58,927 bases of DNA, from the NCBI GenBank assembly GCA_027315165.1, contig DAHUYN010000012.1, forward strand, positions 1 through 58,927. The letters are read 5' to 3'. This document shows, piece by piece, positions 27,489 to 35,499 of this stretch. The notes under the pieces were generated by a model. That model worked only from the letters and a program-made list of their open reading frames with translations, was not told where the DNA came from and searched no databases. Origin of the DNA: Thermoplasmata archaeon. GTDB lineage: Archaea; Thermoplasmatota; Thermoplasmata; Lutacidiplasmatales; UBA184. Positions within the stretch are counted from its first letter, which is position 1. Each line of letters begins with the position of its first letter. The translations under genes were made by a program, and so were the position numbers.

Positions 27489-28439
27489 CTACCGGACCTT
27501 CGGCACCGGGACGCGGTCGACGGCGGTCTGGACGACGTGAGTGCCACGGACGCCGCGGATCCAGGGCTCGGGCTTGACGAGGATCCGGTGCGCGAGCGCG
27601 GGGACCGCGAGGCCCTTCACGTCGTCGGGCAGGACGAAGTCGCGTCCCTCGAGGAGCGCCCGGGCGCGCCCGAGCTTGAGGAGGGCGAGGGAGCCTCTCG
27701 GCGAGGCGCCGACGTCGACGCGGTTGTCGACGCGCGTCGCCGTGACGAGGTCGACGACGTACCGCTCGACCGCCGGGCTCACCTCGACCTCCTCGGCGGC
27801 CCGCTGGACCTCGAGGAACGTCGCCGTCGTGAGGACCTGCGGCACCGTGACGTCGTCGGTCTTCCGCGACCGCCGACGCTCGAGGATCTGCTGCTCCTCG
27901 TCGGCCGTCGGGTGGCCGACGGCGAGGCGCATCAGGAACCGGTCGACCTGGGCCTCGGGGAGCGGGTACGTCCCCTCGAGCTCGAGGGGGTTCTGCGTCG
28001 CGAGGACCAGGAACGGACGCTCCAGCGGATACGTCCCGCGCTCGGAGGTCACCTGGTGCTCCTGCATCGCCTCGAGGAGCGCCGACTGGACCTTCGGCGG
28101 GGCGCGATTGATCTCGTCGGCGAGGAGGAGGTTCGTGAACAGGGGCCCCCGGCGGAAGGTGAACTCCCCCTTCGCGGCGTCGAAGACCTCGCCGCCCGTG
28201 ATGTCGTGGGGCAGCAGGTCGGCCGTGAACTGGACCCGCTGAAAACCGAGCCCGAGGGCGCGCGCGAACGACTTCGCCATCAGCGTCTTCCCGAGCCCGG
28301 GGAGGTCCTCGAGGAGGAGGTGGCCGTCGGCGACGAGGCCCGTCGCGATCTGGTCGAGGACGGCGTCGCGCCCGACGACCGCCTCGTGGACGGCCGTCCG
28401 GACCTCGAGCATCCGACGACGGGCCTCGGCGCCGTCCAC
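27489..28439 (-). CDS. MoxR-family AAA+ ATPase
   Basis: This 316-residue ATPase has Walker A 'EDLPGLGKTLMAKSFARAL', Walker B 'LLLADEINRAPPKVQSALL', sensor 1 'VLATQNPLELEGTYPLPEAQ' and Arg-containing 'DRFLMRL'. All are MoxR signatures. MoxR proteins act with VWA/DUF58 proteins as chaperone-like machines for metal-enzyme or envelope maturation. GTG at 28439 is preferred to a start 35 codons upstream because a clear TATA box (28474-28481) then gives a leaderless start. It lies downstream of the DUF58 cluster in the same direction but with its own promoter. Confidence 0.94.
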   Translation of the reverse strand: MDGAEARRRMLEVRTAVHEAVVGRDAVLDQIATGLVADGHLLLEDLPGLGKTLMAKSFARALGLGFQRVQFTADLLPHDITGGEVFDAAKGEFTFRRGPLFTNLLLADEINRAPPKVQSALLEAMQEHQVTSERGTYPLERPFLVLATQNPLELEGTYPLPEAQVDRFLMRLAVGHPTADEEQQILERRRSRKTDDVTVPQVLTTATFLEVQRAAEEVEVSPAVERYVVDLVTATRVDNRVDVGASPRGSLALLKLGRARALLEGRDFVLPDDVKGLAVPALAHRILVKPEPWIRGVRGTHVVQTAVDRVPVPKVR

Positions 28440-28473
28440 GAACGAATCCCTCGAGGGGCCGCTAGCGTCCGCC

Positions 28474-28481
28474 CTATAAGT
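28474..28481 (-). promoter_or_regulatory. TATA box for the MoxR gene
   Basis: The coding-strand sequence CTTATAGG lies about 35-40 bases before the GTG at 28439. It is the only AT-rich run in the 265-bp gap between the upstream membrane-protein gene and MoxR. Confidence 0.65.
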
Positions 28482-28704
28482 AGGACGCACGGGGCGGCCC
28501 CCGTGTCCCCCGGCCGTAACGGTTGCGCCTCCTCGCAGGCCCAACGGCCCTCTCCGCGACCTGACCCCGGCCGGGGCTGTCGGACACCGGGGTTGTCCTC
28601 ACGTCATCCCCGCGGACGACCCGTCCGCTTCCGGTCAAGAGGGACCCTTCGTCGGTGCTCGGGACGGGCCGTGGGCCCGTCCGGGGTCGCGAGGGCCCGA
28701 CGCC

Positions 28705-29211
28705 TCAAGAGGCTGGCGCTCGGCCCGGCTCCGAGCCCCGCGGCAGCGCCCAGGCGAGACCGGCGACCGCGAGGAGGAGCAGGACGAGAGCGACCCCGAC
28801 CTGTCCCTGTCCGACCGGCAGCACGTAGGCGACGCACCAGGCGATCGCGACCGCCAGCGCGGGGAGGACGGCCCCCTTGAGGAGACGCTCCGGGGGCCGC
28901 GCCGGCTCCCACGCGGCCGCGACCAGGACCCCGAGGCCGGCGAGACCGGCGAGCGCACTGGCGAAGAGCCCCGGCGGCGCGAGCGCGACGTCGGCGACGA
29001 GCGCGACGACGAGCGGCAGGGCCAGGAGGAACGGGACCCGGCTCGTGGCCCGGCTCCGAAGCGCGGCGTTCGCGACCGCAGCGCCGGCGGCGAGGACCAG
29101 CGCGAAGCCGGCGTAGCCGCCACACGCGAGCGCGAGCGGCGCGAGGGCGAGCCCCCCGAGGATCGGGGGCGCGAGCCGGCCCGCGAGCTCGGAGGGCTCG
29201 GGGCGCCTCAT
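28705..29211 (-). CDS. Small integral membrane protein of the MoxR/DUF58 cluster
   Basis: This 168-residue protein has about five to six Ala/Leu/Val-rich membrane spans and no recognised domain. ATG 29211 overlaps the stop of the DUF58 gene (ATGA), so it is co-translated with it. Small membrane proteins at this position are common in MoxR-DUF58-DUF4129 clusters. Function unknown. Confidence 0.75.
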   Translation of the reverse strand: MRRPEPSELAGRLAPPILGGLALAPLALACGGYAGFALVLAAGAAVANAALRSRATSRVPFLLALPLVVALVADVALAPPGLFASALAGLAGLGVLVAAAWEPARPPERLLKGAVLPALAVAIAWCVAYVLPVGQGQVGVALVLLLLAVAGLAWALPRGSEPGRAPAS

Positions 29212-30506
29212 GGAGCCCCCCGCGGGTTCGAGAGGGGTCGCGTGAGGAAGCGAACGAACGGCGCGAGCGACCAGTACTCCTCCCACTCGACGACCGGGGC
29301 CTCCCGCCAGGCCTCGCCGATGCGCTGGCGCCGCACGAGCCGGAGGAGCCGCAGCATCACCGCGTCCTCGGCGGTGTTCGTCGAGCTCTCCCGGACGAGG
29401 AGCGGGATCGGGGACGGGCTGAGGACGACCGTCGGATAGCCGCGGCGGCGGAGGTGCGTGAGGAGCGCGGGGGAATCGTCGTCGGCGAGCGAGCTCAGGA
29501 GGACCGTCGTCACCCCGGTGGGGAAGTATCGGGGCAGCGACACCGCGAACCGCTCCGAGGGCCCGGGCGTCTCCGCGAGCGTCGCGCGCTGGAGGGCCTG
29601 CGCGATCCGGACCCGCTGGATCCGGCCCGAGCCGAGCGGGACCGCGGTGAGGAACTCCCCGAAGAGCCCGAGCCCGACCCGGGCCTTCTCGGCGAGGAAC
29701 CCGGTCGCGATCCCGAGCGCCGCGGCGGAGGCGATCGACAGGATCCGCGCGTCCCGCGTCTCCCCGAGCGTCGTCGGCCTGAGGTCGAGCAGCAGGAGCA
29801 GGTCCCCGGTCCGCTCGAGGAAGAAGTCGTTCGAGAGCAGGCGACCCGCCCGCGCCGTGGCGCGCCAGTTGATCTGCCGGGGCGTGTCGGTCGGCGCCGC
29901 CGGGCGGACCGCAAAGAACTCGCCCGCGCTCCCGACCTGCCGCGAGCGGACCTCCCCCGGCTGCGGCGTGGTGCGGCGCAGCCGGACGCGGCCGATGCGG
30001 GCGACCTCGGGCGGAAACCGCTCGACCCGGAGCGCCGGAGCGTCGACGAGCACCGGGACCTCGACGAGCCCGAGCGCGTCGGTCCAGGTCACCTCGGGCC
30101 GCGCGACGGGCTGGAGGAACGGGTACGGGGCGTCCCAGGTCGCGACGAACCGCAGAGACCCGTTCTCGACCGAGACCGAGAGCGGCCTTCGCTCCCGGAG
30201 GAGCGGCGGTCGGTAGAGCCGCACGGAGAGGCCCTCGACGCGGAGCGGCGCCCGGGGCGTGATCGTTCCCTCGAGCCGGACCTCGGGGCCGCTCCCCTCG
30301 GCCGACCAGGAAAGGTCGGCGGCGGCCGGGCTCGGCGGCGCGTCGAGCGCGGCCGCGACCGGGGCGAGAAGGAGGGGCAGCGCCGCGAACAGCGGCACCG
30401 GGGAGCGCTCGAGGAGGCCCAAGGCGAGGAGGAGCCCGCCGGCGCCGAAGAGGAGCAGCGACGTGGGGCGCCAGAGGAGGCCGCGGGGGACGATGGCGCT
30501 GCTCAC
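29208..30506 (-). CDS. DUF58 domain protein (VWA-like, MoxR partner)
   Basis: This 432-residue protein has two N-terminal membrane spans (about residues 8-50), a beta-rich region, and then the DUF58 core 'DTPRQINWRATARAGRLLSN' at about residue 230. This is followed by 'LLLLLDLRPTT', the VWA-type strand with a degenerate MIDAS site. DUF58 proteins are partners of MoxR ATPases in envelope-related processes. GTG 30506 is set by the GTGA overlap with the preceding gene; further upstream open frame is shadow. Confidence 0.9.
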   Translation of the reverse strand: MSSAIVPRGLLWRPTSLLLFGAGGLLLALGLLERSPVPLFAALPLLLAPVAAALDAPPSPAAADLSWSAEGSGPEVRLEGTITPRAPLRVEGLSVRLYRPPLLRERRPLSVSVENGSLRFVATWDAPYPFLQPVARPEVTWTDALGLVEVPVLVDAPALRVERFPPEVARIGRVRLRRTTPQPGEVRSRQVGSAGEFFAVRPAAPTDTPRQINWRATARAGRLLSNDFFLERTGDLLLLLDLRPTTLGETRDARILSIASAAALGIATGFLAEKARVGLGLFGEFLTAVPLGSGRIQRVRIAQALQRATLAETPGPSERFAVSLPRYFPTGVTTVLLSSLADDDSPALLTHLRRRGYPTVVLSPSPIPLLVRESSTNTAEDAVMLRLLRLVRRQRIGEAWREAPVVEWEEYWSLAPFVRFLTRPLSNPRGAP

Positions 30507-30913
30507 GACAGGCGCTCCAGCTCGGCGAGCCGGCCCTCGACCCATCGTCGGAACTCCGCGGGCGTCGCGGCGACGAGCTTCTCCTCCTCCTCGAGGCCGA
30601 GGGGGTGGTAGCTCCGGCCGAGCGCGGCGAGCTCGAGCCCGCCGAGCGTCGCGAGGATCGACCGACGGCCGAGGACCCCCTCGCGGAACGAGGCGCCGAG
30701 CCGGACGAGCGTGTCGGCCTCGACCGGGGGTTCGGGGAGGCGCTCCGGTCGGAGCCGGTCGACGAGCGGGCCCGCGGCGAGCGCGACGGCCGCGAGGCAG
30801 GCGACCGTCGCCGCCGGTGCGGCGAGGTCGACGTTCGGGCCGGCCCACAGGGCGATCCCGATCGCGGCCGCCGCGAGCGCGGCGAGCGCGAGTCGGGGGA
30901 CGCCGAGGTTCAC
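30503..30913 (-). CDS. Hypothetical membrane protein of the MoxR/DUF58 cluster
   Basis: This 136-residue protein has two membrane spans (about 7-25 and 32-50) and a charged C-terminal helical domain ('EFRRWVEGRLAELERLS'). GTG at 30913 overlaps the DUF4129 gene's stop and its own TGA overlaps the DUF58 start, so it sits between two coupled genes. No family was recognised; a structural role in the membrane complex is the natural inference. Confidence 0.8.
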   Translation of the reverse strand: MNLGVPRLALAALAAAAIGIALWAGPNVDLAAPAATVACLAAVALAAGPLVDRLRPERLPEPPVEADTLVRLGASFREGVLGRRSILATLGGLELAALGRSYHPLGLEEEEKLVAATPAEFRRWVEGRLAELERLS

Positions 30914-31818
30914 GGCCGCGGCCCCCGGCGGGCGAGGTCGTCGAGCGCGCCGGCAAGGGCGGTCCGAGCCTCGACGACGCGCGCCGCGGACAACGGATGG
31001 GTCGAGTAGCGGGCCTCCTCGAACAGCCCGGTCAGCGTGCGGGCGTGCCCCGCGCTGAGGCCGAGGCGCTCGACGGACTCCCGCTCGATCTCGCGGGCCG
31101 TCGCGGCGTCGGCCCGGCGGAGATTCGGGGCGACACGCTCGAGGAGCTTAGCGTAGAGCGCGACGATGACGGCCCTCGGATCCTCCGGGGCGCCCGGCGC
31201 GAGGGCCGACAGCGCGGCCTCGAGGCTCGACCGGACCTCCGGCGCCCGGGGTTCGTCGTCGCCCGGGAAGCCCTCCGGCCGGATCCGGAGGAGAAGCACG
31301 GCGATCGCCGCGACGACGATCCCGATCAGGACAGCGTAGCCGACCCAACCGGGGATCCCGGGCAGGATCGGACCGGGAAGGGACCCGTTGCCGGTGACGT
31401 TCGACCCCGGGGGGCTCGCGTTGAACCCCGAGCCCCCCGTGTCATTCGCGGCCGGGCCCGTCGACAACGAGGGGCCGTAGCTGATCGACCTCGCGACGGC
31501 GAGGAACGCGAGGAAGAGGAGGGCGATGAGGAGGAGATTGAGGTACGCATGGTAGGGCGTGGGTCCGCGGCGGCGCCAGGCGAACATCACGAAGAGGAGG
31601 GCGAGCGGCGCCACGAGCAGCGCGAGGAGGGCGATCCCGAACGCCTGCGTCCCCCGCAGGCCGAGGGGCAGGCCGCCCCCCGACGCGGGAGACCCGGGAG
31701 ATGGCGCCGCCAGGTAGGTCGCGGCGAGCCCGACGAGGAGGGCGACGAGGAGGATCGCCAAGAGCGCGCGCGCGGCGGTCGGAGGGGTGCGACGACGGGG
31801 AGGGGCCGGGGGCGACAC
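30910..31818 (-). CDS. DUF4129 domain membrane protein
   Basis: This 302-residue protein has three N-terminal membrane spans, an Asn/Gly/Ser-rich extracytoplasmic loop with several Asn-X-Thr/Ser sequons (about residues 120-150), another span at about 160-180, and a cytoplasmic C-terminal domain. In that domain 'VIVALYAKLLERV', 'LTGLFEEARYSTHPLS' match the DUF4129 ending. DUF4129 proteins commonly accompany MoxR, DUF58 and transglutaminase-like proteins. GTG 31818 is 12 bases after the acetyltransferase stop, so the operon probably begins with that gene. Confidence 0.85.
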   Translation of the reverse strand: MSPPAPPRRRTPPTAARALLAILLVALLVGLAATYLAAPSPGSPASGGGLPLGLRGTQAFGIALLALLVAPLALLFVMFAWRRRGPTPYHAYLNLLLIALLFLAFLAVARSISYGPSLSTGPAANDTGGSGFNASPPGSNVTGNGSLPGPILPGIPGWVGYAVLIGIVVAAIAVLLLRIRPEGFPGDDEPRAPEVRSSLEAALSALAPGAPEDPRAVIVALYAKLLERVAPNLRRADAATAREIERESVERLGLSAGHARTLTGLFEEARYSTHPLSAARVVEARTALAGALDDLARRGPRP

Positions 31819-31830
31819 GCGCGCCGCCGC

Positions 31831-32727
31831 CTACCCCGACCCCGCGGCCGCCGTCGGGCTCGAGCGCTCCCCGGGGGAGAGGAGATAGAAGCTCCGGCGC
31901 TCGTGCTCGACGGGCACCGTCGCGAAGTCGTCGATGACGTAGCCGAGGTCGAACGCGGCCCGGAACGCGTCACGGACCGCGTGACGCCATCGTCGGAGCG
32001 CCTCGGGCTCGTGCGTCCGGATCAGGTCGATGTCGAACGGGACCTCGAGGTGGGCGCTCGGCCCCTCGGGTTCCGCGACCTCCGTCGGGAGCCGAAGTCC
32101 CGACTCGCTCGCGGCCGTCGTCACGATCGCGCTCGACCTCGCGTGCCGGGCCGCGTCGTCGGCCGCGGACGGGAAGCGACCGGAGAGCCGCGCCTCGACC
32201 TCGGGGGCGCGGAGCGACCAGACGACGCGGAGGCGGTCGGTCTCGAGGCCCTGGTCGAGCGCGTTCGAGCGCTGGCCGTAGTAGTGGACCTTGTAGCCGT
32301 TCGGGCGCGCGCCGAGGCGCCGGAGGAACAGCTGCGCGTTGCGGCTCTGCAGCGGGTCGAAGGTCCAGCGGATCTCGTCGAGCCCCTGCTTGAGGACCTC
32401 CTCGCGCTGGAACAGCTTGAGGCGGAGGCCGAGATGGTGGTTCCGGTACTCGGGACGAACCCCGGTGAGGTGCGAGTAGTGGTAGAGTCGCTCGCCGTCC
32501 CACCCGAGGAACCCGACGCTGAAGCCGGCGAGGTGGACGTCGGCGTAGGCGCCGAGGACGAGGCCGCCGTGGTCCTGGAAGGCCCGCTCGAGGGAGGCGG
32601 GGACCGGCGGCTCGTCGGAGAGCCCCCAGGCCCGTCGTTCGACGTCCTCGACGTGCCGGAACTCCTCGGGCTTCTCGAGCCGTCGGAGCCGGAAGACGTC
32701 GGGCGAGGGGGGCGTTCGGGCCGCCAC
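31831..32727 (-). CDS. GNAT-like acyltransferase of the COG3375 type
   Basis: This 298-residue protein has the N-terminal block 'EEFRHVEDVERRAWG' and then 'HYSHLTGVRPEYRNHHLGLR', the acetyl-CoA-binding motif of GNAT proteins. It continues with 'IRWTFDPLQSRNAQLFLRRL', which is specific to the COG3375 family. The acceptor substrate is unknown. GTG at 32727 is 25 or so bases after CGTTAAGTAG, a TATA-like box. It leads the operon that continues into DUF4129, DUF58 and the small membrane genes. Confidence 0.85.
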   Translation of the reverse strand: MAARTPPSPDVFRLRRLEKPEEFRHVEDVERRAWGLSDEPPVPASLERAFQDHGGLVLGAYADVHLAGFSVGFLGWDGERLYHYSHLTGVRPEYRNHHLGLRLKLFQREEVLKQGLDEIRWTFDPLQSRNAQLFLRRLGARPNGYKVHYYGQRSNALDQGLETDRLRVVWSLRAPEVEARLSGRFPSAADDAARHARSSAIVTTAASESGLRLPTEVAEPEGPSAHLEVPFDIDLIRTHEPEALRRWRHAVRDAFRAAFDLGYVIDDFATVPVEHERRSFYLLSPGERSSPTAAAGSG

Positions 32728-32767
32728 GCGCGTCGAACCGGCCGCCGCTACTTAACGCCCCTCGGCG

Positions 32768-33199
32768 CTATCGTCGGATCCGCAGCTCGGACTTCCGCTC
32801 GGTGTAGCGGGCCTCGTCGGCCGGGGTCAGGTCCCAGAGGATCTCCTCGATCTCGGGGAGGTTCCGGAGGAACTCGGCCTTGCTCCGGCTCAGCATCAGG
32901 TGCTCGAACCGGCGCCGCGCGAGGTAGTAGGCGCCGACGAGGTAGGCACCGACGATGATGATGAGGGGCCCGGCGAGGACGAAGGCGAGGTCGTAGTTCG
33001 GCCCGCCCGCGGCGGTCTGGTCGGTGACCTGGTTGATCGCGTGGAACGACGGGATCTGGCTCAGCGGGGTGAAGTCGAGGAGCGCGAAGAACGCGAGGAG
33101 GATGCCCACCGCGAGGACGACGATCGAGAGCGGGAAGCGCTGGGCCCGCAGGAAGTAGCGCAGGCTGCGTCCGATCGGGGCGCGCTCCGCCTCGGCCAT
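32768..33199 (-). CDS. Hypothetical archaeal membrane protein
   Basis: This 143-residue protein has two membrane spans (about 22-42 and 70-92) and a charged C-terminal domain ending 'ADEARYTERKSELRIRR'. I recognise no function; two-span proteins with this kind of C-terminal domain seem frequent in Thermoplasmata. A CTTCATATCG TATA-like run lies about 25-30 bases before the ATG. Confidence 0.75.
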   Translation of the reverse strand: MAEAERAPIGRSLRYFLRAQRFPLSIVVLAVGILLAFFALLDFTPLSQIPSFHAINQVTDQTAAGGPNYDLAFVLAGPLIIIVGAYLVGAYYLARRRFEHLMLSRSKAEFLRNLPEIEEILWDLTPADEARYTERKSELRIRR

Positions 33200-33315
33200 C
33201 CGCGGTTCGGGAGGGCCCCTTCGATATGAAGCTATGGAACGGCCCCCCCGGGCCCTCTCCGGCGCCGTTCGACTCCGACGATAGGATTATCCCCCCTCAC
33301 CCGCGAGAAGGTCGC

Positions 33316-33792
33316 ATGGCTGCCGCCACGAACCCGAGCGCGTCGCCGCCGCCGCCCGCGTGGACCCCCCTTCCGCCGACCTCCTCGCGCGGGGGCATGC
33401 TGAACCTGCACGTCTCCTCGCTCGCCTTCTGGGCCCGGGCGCTGGGATTCCTCCTGCTGTTCGTCGGGACGCTCGTCGCCGTCGCCTTTGCGTCGCTCCC
33501 CGGCGGCTGCTTCGCGAGCCCCCCGAACTGCGGAACGGGCTTTGCCTCCGGGGCCGCGAACGCGGTCCTCTCGGCCCGCGTGCTGTGGACGCTCGGCCTC
33601 TTCTTCGTCGGGGCCGGCGCCGGCTTCAAGCTCCACTGGGCGCTCTCCCGCTCGTCGAGCGCCTCCTCGGACGAGGTCCGCGTGCTGATCCACGACCGCT
33701 GGTTCAACGGGCTGCTCGTGATCCTCACGATCGTCCTCCTCTGGTTCCTCCTCTCCGGCGCGGGGACGTTCCTGCCGAACTCGCTCCCGTAG
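33316..33792 (+). CDS. Hypothetical membrane protein
   Basis: This 158-residue protein has a Pro/Ser-rich N-terminal 30 residues, then three spans (about 35-60, 85-105 and 130-152). The short loop 'PGGCFASPPNCGTG' has two cysteines that could pair outside the cell. ATG 33316 follows GGATTATCC (about 33284-33292) by the normal leaderless spacing. No family was recognised. Confidence 0.7.
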   Translation: MAAATNPSASPPPPAWTPLPPTSSRGGMLNLHVSSLAFWARALGFLLLFVGTLVAVAFASLPGGCFASPPNCGTGFASGAANAVLSARVLWTLGLFFVGAGAGFKLHWALSRSSSASSDEVRVLIHDRWFNGLLVILTIVLLWFLLSGAGTFLPNSLP

Positions 33793-33799
33793 AGAGCGC

Positions 33800-34540
33800 C
33801 TAGTCCGTCCGGCCGAACCGCGGCCGGGCGGGGCCCGTCGAGGCCTCGCCGGCCCCGACGGGCTCCGGCTCTAAGACCCGCCGTCGGAGCCGCCGGTACG
33901 ACGGGAGGAGCCCGCCGGTGACCAGCAGCGCGGCCGCGGTCCCGGCGAGGGCCCCGAGGGAGTCGCCGAGCGCCAGGAGCCCGAGCCCCGCCACACCGAC
34001 CAAGAGCCCCGAGAGGGGCCCGCCGCGGGCCCCCGGGACCTCCGCCGACCTCGGGACCGAAAGGAGGGCCCCGTTGACCTCGAGGAACAGGAGCGCGACC
34101 GACTGCGCCGCGGCGAGCACGAGCGCGTCCCACGTGACCGACAGCGCGCTGAGGACGCTCGCGACGACCGCGAGGACGAGGATCGCCGAGAGGCCGGCGC
34201 GGAAACCGAGCGCGTAGAACGGCGTCGCCGCGGCGCGGCCGAAGTACCGTGTCCGGCCGAGCCCCCACTGGGCGAGCTCGGTCGCGCCCGCCACGAGGAC
34301 CACGTCGATGAGCGCGGAGATGAGGGCCCCGTTCGCGACCGCACTGAGGAGCAGGAGAAGCGCGAAGGCGATCGGGACGCCGACGAACAGCCCGGCCGTG
34401 TAGGCGAACAACTCCCGACGCTCGTCGAACCGGGAGGTCGGCACCTGGGGTGCGGCGAACCGGCCGACCTCGAAGTAGACGAAGGCGCCCGAGAGGAGGA
34501 CGCCCGCGATCCCCGCGAGCGAGAGGGCCCCGTTGACCAT
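33800..34540 (-). CDS. Polytopic membrane protein of unknown function
   Basis: This 246-residue protein has about seven hydrophobic segments, beginning 'MVNGALSLAGIAGVLLSGAF' and ending in a short Arg-rich cytoplasmic tail. It begins one base after the TrmI stop, so it is co-transcribed with the tRNA methyltransferase. No homologue family is recognised. Confidence 0.75.
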   Translation of the reverse strand: MVNGALSLAGIAGVLLSGAFVYFEVGRFAAPQVPTSRFDERRELFAYTAGLFVGVPIAFALLLLLSAVANGALISALIDVVLVAGATELAQWGLGRTRYFGRAAATPFYALGFRAGLSAILVLAVVASVLSALSVTWDALVLAAAQSVALLFLEVNGALLSVPRSAEVPGARGGPLSGLLVGVAGLGLLALGDSLGALAGTAAALLVTGGLLPSYRRLRRRVLEPEPVGAGEASTGPARPRFGRTD

Positions 34541-34541
34541 C

Positions 34542-35318
34542 CTACGCCACCCGCCGCCCGGCGGCGAGGAACCCCGTGTGCCCGAGCATCTCGAACTCGG
34601 GCCGAGTCCCCCGCTCCCCGACATGGAGGGCGCGCTCGAGGACCTCGAGCGCCCGGATCTCCTCGAACCCCTCCGCCCGGAGCCCCCGGACCGACGCCTC
34701 GAGCTGGTTGTAGGTGGGCACGTAGGTGACGACGTGCCCCCCGACGCGCAGGCTCGCGCGTGCGGCCGTCGTGACCGACCACGGCTCCGGCAGGTCGAGG
34801 ACCACGGCGTCGAGCTCCTGGAGGGCGAAGCCGTCGCGGGCGACGTCGCGCTCGGTGAACACGACGCGATCGGACAGGCCCGAAGCGGCGACGTTCCGGC
34901 GCGCCACCTCGAGGAACTCCGGACGCCGGTCGAAGGAGTGGACCCGACCCTGAGGCCCGACGAAGTGGGCGAGAACGATCGTGAGGGCGCCGCTGCCGCT
35001 CCCCGCCTCGGCGACGCGGGCCCCGGGCCCGATCCCCCCGAGGAAGACGACCTCGAGCGCGTCCTTCGGCGTGACGATCTGCGCCTTGCGCCGGACCTGC
35101 TGCAGGAGGTCCGCGAGGGCGGGGCGGAAGAGGCGGTACGTCGCACCCGCCCAGCTCACGGTCCCGCCGGCGGGACGACCGATCTCGGCCGACAGGTCGA
35201 CGACGCCCCGGCCCTCGATCGTCTGAGGTCCTCGGAGGAGACGGAGGAGCATCGCGTCGCCCTCGCGGCGGCGGAGGAGCACGAGCTCCCCCTCCTCGAG
35301 AACCGCCGGTACCGCCAT
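34542..35318 (-). CDS. trmI: tRNA (adenine-57/58-N1)-methyltransferase TrmI
   Basis: This 258-residue SAM enzyme has an N-terminal beta-barrel ('LEEGELVLLRRREGDAMLL') and the SAM motif 'RVAEAGSGSGALTIVLAHF'. The family motif 'DAVVLDLPEPWS' is diagnostic of the TrmI/Trm61 group. Archaeal members methylate A57 and A58 in the T-loop. ATG 35318 is preferred over a start 19 codons upstream, because the TATA box at 35351-35357 places the transcript start just before it. Confidence 0.94.
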   Translation of the reverse strand: MAVPAVLEEGELVLLRRREGDAMLLRLLRGPQTIEGRGVVDLSAEIGRPAGGTVSWAGATYRLFRPALADLLQQVRRKAQIVTPKDALEVVFLGGIGPGARVAEAGSGSGALTIVLAHFVGPQGRVHSFDRRPEFLEVARRNVAASGLSDRVVFTERDVARDGFALQELDAVVLDLPEPWSVTTAARASLRVGGHVVTYVPTYNQLEASVRGLRAEGFEEIRALEVLERALHVGERGTRPEFEMLGHTGFLAAGRRVA

Positions 35319-35350
35319 CGCCCGGAGCCGTCGAGCGGACGGACCGGCGG

Positions 35351-35357
35351 AGTATAA
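35351..35357 (-). promoter_or_regulatory. TATA box for the trmI operon
   Basis: Coding-strand CTTATACT lies about 33-39 bases upstream of the ATG at 35318 in GC-rich surroundings, giving a predicted leader of about 8 nt. Confidence 0.65.
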
Positions 35358-35499
35358 GACGCCCCGCCGGGCCACCCGGTCCCGCCCCCGGGGGCCGGCG
35401 GGGGCTCTCGGGGCACCCGGGCGGCCCCGGGACGTCTGCTGTCCCCCGGCGCGGGGGGCTCCGCCGGCGCGGGGCGGAACCCCCCTCGGCCGCTCTCGC

